A stretch of DNA of 64,000 bases from CALRQJ02 sp943370285 (lineage in GTDB: Bacteria > Bacteroidota > Bacteroidia > Chitinophagales > Chitinophagaceae). Shown here one piece after another: positions 20,801-31,200 of this stretch. Both the position numbers and the translations under genes were made by a program. Every line of letters starts with the position of its first letter. The stretch's first letter is position 1. The DNA lies in contig CALRQJ020000019.1 in assembly GCA_943370285.1 (NCBI GenBank), positions 1 to 64,000 of the forward strand, given 5' to 3'. The notes below the pieces were generated by a model that did no database searches, had not been told where the DNA came from, and worked only from the letters and a program-made list of their open reading frames with translations.

Positions 20801-21352
20801 TTTACGGGTTTTATAGATGGTGATGCCGGCAGCTTGTTCTAACATGCGGCGGCGGCTGTTGTCTTTGTCTTTGATGATGTCATCCACCATGCCTAATTCT
20901 ATGATAGCATAGCTATCGTTAGACACACCGGTATCGAGAAATAAGTTATGGATATCTTTCAAGCGGCAGCTTACATCATTCAACCGATATTCGCTTTCGC
21001 CATTTTTATAAAAACGACGGGTTACGGTTACTGTGCTAAATTCTGTAGGTAATAGATTACGGGTATTTTCAAAAGTCAAACTCACTTCTGCCAAACCACT
21101 GGCACTTCTGGTTTTGCTTCCGTTAAATACCAAGGCCTCTAAGTTTTCACTTCTTAGGGCCGAAATCTTTTGTTCACCAATCACCCAACGGATAGAGTCG
21201 ATGATATTGCTTTTACCACAACCGTTTGGTCCAATAATACCGGTAATTCCTTCGTCAAAATTCACAATGGTTTTGTCAGCAAAACTCTTAAAGCCTTTGA
21301 TTTCTAATGATTTTAATCTCACGTCATTTCCAATTTTAGCAACTGCGAACAT
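17801..21352 (-). CDS. smc: Chromosome segregation ATPase SMC
   Basis: 1183 aa, the normal bacterial SMC length. Walker A GPNGCGKSN lies at residues 41-49, a long coiled coil at about 170-510, the hinge at about 520-680, a second coiled coil to about 1000, then the ABC signature LSGGEKTLTATALL and Walker B FCILDEVDAPLDD. SMC dimers with ScpA/ScpB compact and separate chromosomes. ScpA and ScpB genes are not nearby. The start is open: GTG at 21322 would give the family-typical MRLKSLEIKGFKSF, whereas ATG 21352 adds ten residues not usual for the family. The gene ends 21 bases from a shared terminator. Confidence 0.96.
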   Translation of the reverse strand: MFAVAKIGNDVRLKSLEIKGFKSFADKTIVNFDEGITGIIGPNGCGKSNIIDSIRWVIGEQKISALRSENLEALVFNGSKTRSASGLAEVSLTFENTRNLLPTEFSTVTVTRRFYKNGESEYRLNDVSCRLKDIHNLFLDTGVSNDSYAIIELGMVDDIIKDKDNSRRRMLEQAAGITIYKTRKKEAKNKLDATEQDLNRIEDLLFEINNQLKTLENQAKKAEKYYEIKKDYREISIELAKAALEGFNITYRSLHEQQDAETDKRVQLEAEIATAEATVEQEKVGFIEKEKALQSMQHAFNELLQNLRTKENEKNLATQKLHYLTEKETNLKDFLEKASGQLKNIEDSIQYTQLQVGEEEKALADLHTDADVSKMDLEDKRRIFDEKRSGVDALRGQYQHIQRSQFDAEKKVAVADTSIQNLQRAHAQLTEEKQNRQLQLQQVETELVDKEQQLADKRIDLQQLQDHHDRTKEQILEAQAQVEVLRNKLAEENRKLDAKRNEHDLLKSLIDSMEGYPDSVKFLHNNSNWNHTAPILSDIIYVKEAYRTAVENVLEPYLNYYVVNDLQEGLQAVHLLDAHQKGKANFFMLDRVNNFVAPDSHQPAGTIAALGVIEVDDKYKNLAAYLLGNVYIAETEDAITNSNGAVVIEKHGKYVKGKYTLTGGSVGLFEGKKIGRAKNLEKLIEEIHAQEAIVNALKADIQLKHNEVISYNEQLKEQVIKQTENEINQLTNQVFAAKNRIENLQATQQNAQQRLEDLEQRLQDEQDSIAETREALVQLNEQLLATTEEMKMVEQDYQMAEQEYSFANAKYNETNLQLTRQQSKIATLKQELEFKQNQLNDLHQQITNNTTQLEEAASHIEASKKALTEAEELLLELMYSKEAEEKQLNEADQTYYNLRNEMQEKESALRHKVKSKEMIDHLLAEIKDKLNELKLQLAGMKERLSLEFKVELDEIIDQPRTTDTPLEDLQASSDRMKKRLENIGEVNPTAIEAFQEMKKRYEFILEQKNDLVTAKESLLLTIQEVEATANQQFLDTFNKVRENFQKVFKALFTEEDTADMILENPENLAETGIDIIAKPKGKRPSSITQLSGGEKTLTATALLFSIYLIKPAPFCILDEVDAPLDDANVGKFTNMIKQFSDNSQFIIVTHNKQTMGAVDVIYGVTMQEPGVSKLVPVDFRSLN

Positions 21353-21560
21353 AAAGCAATTGCCTTAAAAATACCGATTGAAATTTATTGCTGTGTATAA
21401 GTAGTGAATAGTATTTATTTAAAGTTGAAAAATAGATAATAATTAATCATTAAATCACTGATTTTTAATTATTTATATCATTAAACAGCTTTAAAATAAA
21501 ATGATAGGTTTTCTTTCTTTTTGGTGATGTTGTTAGTCCCATTTATTTTCGACTTCTATC

Positions 21561-22199
21561 ATGTCAACCGACTCAAGAGACTTGTATGTTGTTTTAGGTG
21601 TTCATCCTACTGCTACCGAAGCAGAGATAAAAGCTGCATACCGACAGTTGGCAAAAACCTATCACCCCGATCTTAATCAAGGTGACGCTGCTAAAGGATT
21701 GGTTTTCAGTATAATTAAAGCAGCTTATGAAGTATTAAGCAATCCGCAAAAGCGACAAGATTACCATTATGCCCGCTATTTTACACTATTGAAAGAAACA
21801 CCGGTTCCAACAGTGACAGTAATCATTGCTGAATCAGTACAATTAAAGCAACTGGTTGCTGCACTTGACCCATATCGAGTGGATTATGACAAATTGATTC
21901 ATCAAACAGAAACAATTCTCAATAACTTGTATATCAATACCTTAAAAGCGAATGCAACTGAAAGTCAACGGACTGAATTTATTGAAAACATCATAGCAGC
22001 ATTAACACATATTCCATACAGCCTGGTACAGCACTTATTTGCGCCACTTCAGTCACTTGCAGTACATCATTCAAACAATACCAACTTGATTGCTGCCACT
22101 ATGAAACGAAAAAAAAGAATGGAATTGTGGGAAAAGTATCAAACCCTTTGTGCTTTTTTAATTGCAGTAATACTGTGTATTATAATGTATATCAGCTAG
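21561..22199 (+). CDS. J-domain protein with C-terminal membrane anchor
   Basis: 212 aa. An N-terminal J domain spans about residues 6-72, with the HPD motif at 35-37 (KTYHPDLNQG) and AAYEVLSNPQKRQDY. The middle 100 residues are helical and unlike DnaJ: there is no Gly/Phe region, zinc finger or substrate-binding domain. The C-terminus is a single hydrophobic helix (about 193-210, LCAFLIAVILCIIMY) with almost nothing after it. It should recruit DnaK to the inner membrane surface. A TTTG at 21520-21523 and TATTTTCG at 21544-21551, 20 bases apart, resemble a promoter with a very short leader. It overlaps the convergent GH1 gene by eight bases. Confidence 0.8.
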   Translation: MSTDSRDLYVVLGVHPTATEAEIKAAYRQLAKTYHPDLNQGDAAKGLVFSIIKAAYEVLSNPQKRQDYHYARYFTLLKETPVPTVTVIIAESVQLKQLVAALDPYRVDYDKLIHQTETILNNLYINTLKANATESQRTEFIENIIAALTHIPYSLVQHLFAPLQSLAVHHSNNTNLIAATMKRKKRMELWEKYQTLCAFLIAVILCIIMYIS

Positions 22200-23574
22200 T
22201 TAAAAAATTTCTCCACCAATAACCCGATGCTTTGATGGTTCTTAACTGAGATTCAACATTTACATGTACCAATCCAAACTTTTGCTTATACCCCTCGCTC
22301 CATTCAAAATTATCCATTAAGGTCCAAGCCATATAACCTTTAAGGTTTATACCCTCCTGTTTGGCTTTATACAGCGCAGCTAGGTATTGTTTAAAATACG
22401 AAATTCGGTCTTGGTCATCAATCACGCCATTCTTCCATTCGTCTTTAAAAGCAGCGCCATTTTCTGTTATGTAGATGGCTTTTACACCGCCATATAGCCA
22501 AAATCGTTTGATGATGCGATAGAAACTATCGGCATTGATTTCCCATCCCATGGAAGTATGAGGAACTTTACGAGTGGCTGCTTTTACTTCGGAAGCTTGG
22601 ATGTAAGGAATCAAAGGATTGTGCCGTATCACCACAGGAAAATAATTCTGCAGTCCAATAAAATCAAAATTGAATTGCAGTTTATCGGTGTACTTCCAGG
22701 CTTTGTTGTGGAGATGCAATTGATCCATCAGCTTAAAGCCATCTTCTTGCGGATAGCCCCTGCCTAAAGTTGGCTCAACAAATAAACGGTTGAGTAAAAT
22801 ATCCATGCGTTTAGCAGCCGCAATATCTTCGGGTCGGTCATCCCGGTACGGTAGTACTTCGCTACAAGAAAATGTAGTGCCAATTTGTGCTTTGGAAACA
22901 ATGTCCCGAATGATTCGGCCACCTTCTGCCTGTGCTAAAGCCGCATGGTGAATGGCAGGTAAAAAATGGTTTAATCCTGTCTTGCCGGGGGCATGCTTCC
23001 CCAGCATATATCCTAAAGAAGTGAAGCCCATTGGTTCGTTAAGAATAATCCAATGTTTTACTTTATGGCCGTAGGCTTCGGCACAAATGGTTACAAACCT
23101 GCTGAACCATTTTAACATCATTCTGCTAGTCCAGCCGCCTTGTTTCTGCAGTTCCTGCGGTAAATCCCAATGGTATAAAGTGATAAAAGGCGTTAAACCG
23201 AGCATCAAACATTCATCTATCACTTGGTGATAAAAAGCAATGCCCTCTTTATTAATTCTACCGTTACCATCAGGCAAAATTCTGCTCCAGGCAATAGAAA
23301 ACCGAAAGACATTAAAGCCTAAAGCTTTTACAAGCAATAGATCATCTTTATACCGATGGTAAAAATCGCAAGCCGTATATGGTGTGGCCCCACCCTTAAT
23401 TTTACCTGAGCGACGAGCAAAATTGTCCCAGATAGATGGACCTCTGCCTCCTTTCTGCCAAGCCCCTTCATTTTGAGCAGCAGCAATAGCTACGCCCCAA
23501 TGAAAATCGGGTCCAAAATCTGCTGCGCTAAGATTGGATTTGCTCAAATGTTTGGATTGACATACAAAAGTCAA
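22192..23574 (-). CDS. Glycoside hydrolase family 1 (beta-glucosidase-like)
   Basis: 460 aa, the usual GH1 length. Acid/base Glu180 sits in ILNEP and nucleophile Glu371 in YITENG; other GH1 marks are FHWGVAIAAAQNEGAW, YHRYKDDLLLVKALGFNVFR (split), TLYHWDLP and AWTLMDNFEW. The family removes terminal beta-linked glucose, galactose or related sugars with retention. No signal peptide is apparent, so it is probably cytoplasmic. It is not part of the sugar locus at the right end and has no sugar-related neighbours, so its substrate is open. Start ATG 23574 is the only one that keeps the barrel complete. Confidence 0.9.
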   Translation of the reverse strand: MTFVCQSKHLSKSNLSAADFGPDFHWGVAIAAAQNEGAWQKGGRGPSIWDNFARRSGKIKGGATPYTACDFYHRYKDDLLLVKALGFNVFRFSIAWSRILPDGNGRINKEGIAFYHQVIDECLMLGLTPFITLYHWDLPQELQKQGGWTSRMMLKWFSRFVTICAEAYGHKVKHWIILNEPMGFTSLGYMLGKHAPGKTGLNHFLPAIHHAALAQAEGGRIIRDIVSKAQIGTTFSCSEVLPYRDDRPEDIAAAKRMDILLNRLFVEPTLGRGYPQEDGFKLMDQLHLHNKAWKYTDKLQFNFDFIGLQNYFPVVIRHNPLIPYIQASEVKAATRKVPHTSMGWEINADSFYRIIKRFWLYGGVKAIYITENGAAFKDEWKNGVIDDQDRISYFKQYLAALYKAKQEGINLKGYMAWTLMDNFEWSEGYKQKFGLVHVNVESQLRTIKASGYWWRNFLTS

Positions 23575-23653
23575 CCAATTCGTACATCGATGAGGTTAAG
23601 TTATTGTTACCCGTTTGTTGTACTTTGGCATAGTATTTAATAGGTATCAATTG

Positions 23654-24049
23654 ATGAAATATATTTTACTCGTTTCAATACTTTGCTGGAGTGCCAACAA
23701 AGCTTCTGCTCAACCTGTGCAGCAGTTGTATTTTAATTTGTATACCGATAGCTTGAAAAAAGGCACTCACAATTATATCAATGTAGACGGAAAATTGAGC
23801 AATGGTAGTTTTATGCCGCTAGATACCAAGCAAATCAAGTTTAGCAGTAATTACGGCAAATGGGATGGCAATAGCTTGATTATAGATTCTACCTATCAAA
23901 GAGATTCTGTGGTGGTAACCGCTACCTTAATAGCCAACCCGAGTTTACAAAAATCGGTTACCATTTATATGAAGAAAATAACAGTAGAACCGCCGCTTAA
24001 AACAGAGCAGGAGTTATTGGATGAGTTGAAAAGAAAGAAGAAGGGATAG
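23654..24049 (+). CDS. Small secreted protein of unknown function
   Basis: 131 aa from the ATG at 23654, which begins a signal peptide (MKYILLVSILCWSANKASAQ). The frame is open to 23615, but those extra residues would precede the signal. The mature part is a short beta-rich domain (LYFNLYTDSLKKGTHNYINV, KQIKFSSNYGKWDGNSLIID) and a charged tail ending RKKKG. Its N-terminal repetition of hydrophobic/Asn-Val strands suggests an Ig-like or bacterial surface fold. No family is recognised. It is monocistronic, followed by repeat-rich DNA. Confidence 0.65.
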   Translation: MKYILLVSILCWSANKASAQPVQQLYFNLYTDSLKKGTHNYINVDGKLSNGSFMPLDTKQIKFSSNYGKWDGNSLIIDSTYQRDSVVVTATLIANPSLQKSVTIYMKKITVEPPLKTEQELLDELKRKKKG

Positions 24050-24804
24050 TGTTGAGCAGTTTATAAATTTGAGGTTGTCTTGTACTGAAAAAACTTTAAA
24101 GCTATGGACTAGCGACTATCGTCTGAGTTTAGAACCACAACGACACTTACGACGCAATGATTCACTACGCTTCATTTGACCGGAGCTTTTAGCCACAAAG
24201 GCCCGAAGCGGCTCAAAGTTTTTTTCACGCAAAGACCTCGAAATTTTTTCACGAATAACACAAAGCAAAATCCCCGACAAAGTCGGGGTTTGATATATTT
24301 ATTTATAACCCATTCACTTCTTTCTCCCTTTAGGGGATAGGGGCTTCACTGTTAGATCCCTCCTTCGTCGGGATGACAGCCTATCTTTGTCATTCCGCCC
24401 CGACTTGTCGGGGGCAACGAGGAATCTTTCTAAAGAATAGTGATATCCCTCCTTCGTCGGGATGACAGACACCATTCACCATTCACTACTCATTACTGAC
24501 CGTACACTGCTTGCCACAAAGTCTCTAAGGCAGAAAGTCCCCCTCCGGGGGATAGGGGCTTCACTGTTAGCTCCCTCCTTCGTCGGGATGACAGCCTATG
24601 TTTGTCATTCCGAGCCCCGATTGGGGGCGAGGAATCTTTCTAATGGATGGTTTTAGCTCCCTCCTTCGTCGGGATGACACACTACTCACCATCCTCCGTG
24701 TACTTTTTTTTAAAAAAACCCGAACAGCTTTCACCATTCGGGGATTGTATTTTTAGTAATTGTCTGTACTCAAACACAATGATATTGACGGCACTAAGGA
24801 AGTA
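24050..24804. repeat. Repeat-rich intergenic region A
   Basis: No gene is supported. It holds four plus-orientation copies of the 21-bp repeat containing CCCTCCTTCGTCGGGATGAC (24358-24378, 24447-24467, 24573-24593, 24659-24679), facing partly complementary arms (TGTCATTCCG...GAGGAATCT near 24388-24430 and 24602-24640). A CACAAAG/TTTTTTCACG repeat lies at about 24190-24270, followed by a hairpin CCCCGAC/GTCGGGG at 24272-24288. Two copies of a palindromic repeat with core CCCTTTAGGGG or CCCTCCGGGGG occur at 24326-24346 and 24539-24561. 7-bp periodic sequence is seen at about 24470-24505. Confidence 0.8.
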
Positions 24805-25188
24805 CTATGCATTCGGCGTCTTTCCCTTCTTGCCCCCCTTTAGGGGATGGGGGTTCCTCATCCGCTTCACCCCATACGCTGCACCGGCAGCAAGGAGTAC
24901 GCTAAGACCGCCGTCGATAGGTAAACCGGGATCACCTTCGGGGTCAGGGGGATTGGCGCCGTCTTCATTGGCTGCACCACTTGAGGCTTGGGCATTGTTA
25001 TAATTACTGTTGTTTCTATCTTCCTCCTCTTGCTGTCTTCTTAATCTATCGTCATTGTCTTCGCCCATGCCGCTCTGTGCATCTTGGTATTCTACTTCAT
25101 CACTTTGAGCAGTGGCAACTGTGGTATGTAACACAAAGCCTAACAGTAACATAGTGCCGACTTTCGTTGCTTGATTGAATATGTTCAT
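24805..25188 (-). CDS. Small secreted protein with PIDGG-type C-terminal sorting tail
   Basis: 127 aa from the ATG at 25188, which opens a signal peptide (MNIFNQATKVGTMLLLGF, ending VATAQ). The mature part is acidic and Asn/Glu/Asp-rich (DDRLRRQQEEEDRNNSNYNN). Near the C-terminus come PPDPEGDPGL, the motif PIDGG (residues 90-94), a short hydrophobic helix (LSVLLAAGAAYGV) and basic KRMR. This three-part tail matches what NCBI names, as I recall, a PID-CTERM protein-sorting domain of Bacteroidota. The last 16 residues (NPHPLKGGKKGKTPNA) are encoded by a dispersed palindromic repeat and look like an acquired extension. It follows the giant T9SS gene by 84 bases and is paralogous to the 63-aa protein at 33404. 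Confidence 0.8.
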   Translation of the reverse strand: MNIFNQATKVGTMLLLGFVLHTTVATAQSDEVEYQDAQSGMGEDNDDRLRRQQEEEDRNNSNYNNAQASSGAANEDGANPPDPEGDPGLPIDGGLSVLLAAGAAYGVKRMRNPHPLKGGKKGKTPNA

Positions 25189-25272
25189 GTGTCTATTTTT
25201 TTTAGTAGTGGTTGATGATGGGTGGGTTAGTAAAACCCTTGCAGGTTGTGATGCCTGCAAGGGCGACTGTTG

Positions 25273-28200
25273 TTATTCTTTAATCAATTTTTGAGTGATT
25301 ACTGTTTGTCCGTTACTTAACCGCAATTCATACACGCCACCGGCTATGGTTCCTATCTCTATCGTTTGGTTGCTGCTACCACCATTGTGGTTGATGGTTT
25401 TGCTCATCACTTGTTGACCAAGCTGATTGAATAATGTTACACTGTAATTGCCTTTCTCCAAATTGCTCAACTGCAATTGAATTGTACTGCCTTTTACAGG
25501 GTTTGGATACAAGGTAATTTTTGTTCCTTTTGTATTCAATCTTACTACAACAATGCTGCTATACTTCACCTCACCATTTAAGCTAATGGCTTTAATGCGG
25601 TAGTAGTTTGCTCCACTGAATGGCGTAGCATCAAACCAATTGTAGCTGTTCGTTGTGCCTGATTTAGCGGCTGTGGTATTTACTTTTACGAAGTTGGTGC
25701 CGTTGGCAGATTTCTCTACTTCGTATTGTTGCATACCGCTTTCGCTTTGGGTGTTCCACTCTACAGCAATACCGCTGTTCTGCTGGTAAGCTTTTACATT
25801 GGTTAACGTTACAGGAAGACTAGCATTGCTTCTGAACACTACCATGAAGCGATCGGCGGCTTTGCTGTTGTTGTCTGCTGTTACAGTGAAGTTGTACTCT
25901 GTAGCACCACTTAAACTAATAGCTGTTTCAGTACTTAAGAACTTATCTTTTAAGTATGCACTTAAATTGGCATCATTGGCAAAGTTGCTGCCGTTGATGG
26001 CAAAGCGATACGCTTGTTGTTGCATACCACTCAAGGTTAAGAACAAAGTATCATTATTGTCAATCAACTTTCTGCCTTCGAGCATTAATGGTTTGGTGTT
26101 TCTGGTTAAGTAGAAGTTCTCGTTGCTACGGAAGAGTTTTTGTCCATCTTCTGCAGCTATGCCATTGCTGAAGTTGTTGTTGTACTCGGCTAAAATACCA
26201 TCAATCACTAAACCATCATTCGGGTTAATCATATCAATACTCAAACGCTCAGTTCCTGTGCCGGTTCTAAACACCGTATTGATATTGCTTGTTGATTTAT
26301 CATCTTCATTAAATACTAATGATGCTCCCGTATTATTCACTTCTACAAAGAAGGCCTGACCGCTTTGAATATGTTGGGTTTGGGTGCTACCTCCCGGTGT
26401 TACCGTATATGTATTATCGTCATCTAAATCTGATACCAATACATAACCACCTACACCTGATAACTGTGGATCCCATGCCCAGAAACGTTTGGTTACATTG
26501 GTTCTCGTTAACAAGTTAAAATTAACCGGACTAGCATATGGATTACCTATCAACTGTATCTTCTCACTGTTGCTAAAAGCAGCATCAGGGATACTAAAGG
26601 TTTGTGTGCCGATTTGTAAACTACCCGTAGCTTTTAACGTGGTGATAGCTGCAGGCGTTGATTGGTCGTTACCGGCACCTGTTCCATTATAAGGGCCGGT
26701 TGGGAAAATTAAAAACGCATTGTTTGCTGCACTGCCTGCATTGGTAAACAAGTTTGTGGTTTGGGTGTTTGTTACTGCAACCCAAGCATTATTATCTACA
26801 TCAAAAGTTTTTAAGTTAGCAGCATTACCGGCAGTTGTTACACCAGTGCCACCACTCGGATGCCAAATCTCTACACCTGTATTGGCTACCACACTACCAC
26901 CATTCTGCCAACTGCTATTGAAACTAGTATTACTACCACCTAACGGTGCAGTTAACAATCGCCATGCTCTTTTAGCAGGAAGGTAACGTTCAACGGTAAC
27001 ATTGCCAGAAACACTACCGGCACTATTGGCAACCCTTGCAGTACCATTGGCATCACTCTTAATGGTTAAATTACCCCCGGTGGTTAAGGTAGCACCTGCA
27101 CCAACCGTTAGTGTACCAAATGTAGTACCTGCTACAATATCTAAGGCTGTGCCTAAAGTAGCCGTAGCAGCTGCACCTAGAGTGAAGTCTTTCAAGGTTC
27201 TTGCACCAGAGGTAAAGTTTAATGTACCCGCTGTACCGCCAATCGTTAGGTTAGAAGTTGAAGAACCAGAAATAGTACCCGTACCGCTTACCGCACCATT
27301 GATAGTAAGAGTGTTTGAACCGATGGTAAGTGTTGCGGCTGTGCCTAACGTAAGGTTATTGGCTGCTCCATCTGCGCCCAATACCGGCATATTTGCTGCA
27401 TAAGCTGGAACGGTAACATTTGTAGCACCCGTGGCTGCTGTAACATCATTCCAGTTGGTAGTTGTAGCGTAAGTACTATTGGTATACCCAACGAAAAGAC
27501 CAGGTATAGTTGCATATTCAAATGAACCAACACTTGGAGCGGAACCACTTCTTGAAGTACCACCATAGTCGGTAGTTGTAGCTACAACTACACCACGACC
27601 AGCTACTAAGCCTCTGAACAGTGAAGCATTGCTCACAATACTTAAATCTCCGTTCGCTACATCTGTAAACAAAGTATTAGGCGCTACGCCACTTAAATAG
27701 GCATTGGTAACTGTTTCACTACCTGTAGATGTTTTCCAAGCAGCTAATGTATTGGATGAACCTGCCGCCTGACCTACAGTTGAAGCACTTGCTGTTATAT
27801 ATACGTTGTTATTGATAGTACCAAACGCACCTGCAGAGCCATAACCAATAGCAAAATTGGTACTACTGCCTCCGCTTCTTTCATTATAAAGCAAATTGTT
27901 TTGGACTACCGCTGCACCGGTAGTGGTTCTGAAAAATGCATGGGAACTATTTGCAGCTGCAGCCGTACCGCCAATATATACTGTATTATACCAAATATTA
28001 TTAGCACTTGTTGAAGCTAATTCAATACCTCTAATTACCGGCTGTGTTGCTGTGCTCTGTGAGATAGTTACCTGATTGTTGGCATAAGTAGCAGTACCTG
28101 CAAAAATTCTTATACCCCACAACTTTGTAGCACTAGTTGTTGTACCAGTACCCGTAGTGGTAACATTCGTTATCTTATTTTTATGAATAGTACCGCCTGC

Positions 28201-31200
28201 AATGTTGCCAATCGCTAACGCTGTAACTTCATTAGTAACAGTTGATGCGCTATTAAGACCAATATTAGTGATGGTATTGCCTTCCACATTGTTTCCGGTA
28301 GTCGAAACATTTAACAAAATACCCATAGCGACAAACCCAAAGTTCGTTCCTGAAGAACTTGTGGTAGCCGTATAAATATTATTGACTAGGTTGTTTTTAA
28401 TAGTAGCCGTTGCAGCAACAGCAGTTGTACCGGTTGGTACTGAGCTTGATATTGAACTAACCCCTATACCTAAAACCCTTTCCCAATCAGGATCCGTGTG
28501 ACTAAGATTTCTTATCGTGTTATTTTCAATAGTCACCGTATTGGCGCCACCATAATAAATACCTACGAAGCCATTTTTGACATTGATATCATTACTTGCA
28601 GCACCACCAATGGTATTAGCCGAAGTTGTGCCAATATTAGCTGTACCAGACGACACTTGTATTCCATATCCTGTAGTAGTTGAAGTAGTAATTAGATTGC
28701 CAATATTATTGCCTTGAATTTCTACACCTGTTCCACTACCCGCTGCAATATTGATTGCACCTATATATCCGGAAGATGTTGTAGCTGTTCCTCCTCTAGT
28801 TGCATCTGCACCTCCGAAGCTATTCGAGTTAACCGTTAATCCATTTCCAGAGCCTGCAATTACAATACCAAAAATATTTCCTGTATGTGTTGCAGCAGCA
28901 GTGCTGTACATTTTATTATTACTAATAACATGATTGCTTCCAGCACCAATGTTGATACTTGTATAACCGGCCCTTGCCAAGGTTTGATATATGGTATTGC
29001 CAGAATTAGACACAGTAGCATGACCAATAACACATCCATTACCCACACCCGTTAAGTTAATTGCGGTACCTGTAAAATCATAAATGGAATTTCCATTAAT
29101 ACTGGCACCATCACCACCAATCGTAATAGACGAGTTTGAGGAGTTATTAGAATAAATGGCATTGGCAGGTGCATTGGTATTGGTGTTTGCAGCTGCTCTT
29201 ATATCATTATTTCTAAATACCAACCCACTATTGGTGCCGGTTCCAATTAATACTGTTCCTATAGTACTTGTTGAAGCATTTCCTTCAATATAACAATTAT
29301 TTATACCACCACTTGTTACTCCTCCTCTAAACTGTACTGTGGCTGCGGCTGTAGCACTTGGGGTTGCGCCAATTGAGTTTCGCAGGGTTAAATTTCTAGA
29401 TGCCCCTCCATCAAAAAATACACCATTTGCCCCATTTATGTCAAACAATGCTGTTGTAGCGCCACCACTTAGTACTCTTGCACTGGCATCTGGCTGTATA
29501 GTCAATGTAAAGCCACCCATACCGGCATTAATTAATGCCACTGCACCGGTTTCAGTAATATCACCGGTGATAGTCACTGTGGTGTTACCTGTGAGTGACG
29601 CTGCATTTATCGCTTCGAATAAACCGCCTACTCCGGTAAGTGTAGGATAATCGGTAGGTATTGAGAAGCTTGTTGCCAAGCCAGTAACTACTGCATAAGA
29701 ATTAGGGGTTGTAGGTGCTGTAGTTTGGGTAGCTACATCTACATGGCTTGCACCCGCAAACGGACTGTACCATACATTTGGTGTACCAACTTGGTCTTGT
29801 GCTACAATGTAATACTGATAAGTTTCCCCAGCAACTGGAGTGATAGATAATAAACTGTAATCTATTTCAAAACTCCAAGTGCCGCTATTGCCATCCCCTG
29901 TATTTAAAACCCCTTCTTTGGATGCCCAAGCAGATGTAGATGGCGCTGAACGGCGAAACCAAATTTTTGGAGCCGTGCTACCCGAGGCCGGAACGGCTGT
30001 TCCAATGTCTACAATAGTTACACCACTTAAGGTTCTATTGGTAACACTAGCGCTATTTAATAATGGTGATCCGATTGTAATCAATGGCGTATAAATGTCT
30101 TTGGCGGTAAAGCTTCCGGCATCTGCACCAATATCAACCGGGGTTAAACCACTTCGGGTTTGGCCGTCAAAATCGGTGGTTACACCACTTATTACAACGC
30201 CGGCGGCTTCAGCTACTGTAGTTCCTTGCACATGCAAATTCACATCTACAGCTGCACCACGGGCATTTACAAAATTAATATCTGTTGTATCTGCCGCTGC
30301 ACCGCTTTGTAAATCGGCATTAGAAGCGGCACGCCAAGTTTGTAAAGTATAGTTGGTGGTACTTTGTCTAATGGTATTGGCTGTTGTTCGGGCAAAGTAA
30401 ATATTGTTGTCAAGCGTTAAACCCGATGCATTAGGAAAAGTACCAGCATATTGTGCTGCAATGTTTAATGCTGAACCGGAACCGTTTTGACGGTCGTTTA
30501 CAAAAATATTGTTCCTGAAAGTACGTGTATTAACCGTTTGCTGTGCAAAAAATGCAATAGTATTATTAGTAGAAGTAACACCTGTACCACCAATATATAC
30601 CGTGTTGTGTACTATAGTATTGGTTCCTAAAAACTCATCTATTCCATAAATATTATGACCTACAGTATAAGATGTACCGTCAGATTTTAGGCCAAGCCTG
30701 ATCATATTATTGGAATAAGTGGCTATACCATTACCAATATAAATACCTCTGACAAATGAACCAGTACCCGAAGAATTGGTACCAATACTATGAATAAAAT
30801 TACCATTGCAGGTTAAAGTTCCTGTTGCAGACCATGTTGCAACAATACCTGTGACAGTTACACCTGCGGAAGCGGCTGAATTCACTAATGAATGTATTGT
30901 ATTACCTGAAACGGTTTGATTACCACCTGCAAGGCTAGAACTCATTTGAATACCCTGTAAACCGGCAGAAGTGGTTGTACCTACACTGGCAGAAGCACTG
31001 GTAAAATCTCTAATGGTATTATTAATTACATTATTTGCACCGGCAGTAGCTGCAATACCTCTAATAAAACAACTTGTACTAGTTGTAGAAGAAGCAATGT
31101 TTAAATTTGCAATGGTGTTGCCTTCTATAGTTACATTAGCGTTTGCAGAACCTTGTCTTATACCGGTTATCTCTTGAGCTGCCGTTGTAACTAACGTAGG

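Noticed and set aside
24462..25003. Plus-strand frames such as those with APSFVGMT segments
   Set aside because: The residues come from the 21-bp repeat read in frame (PSFVGMT), and the same peptide appears in several unrelated places.
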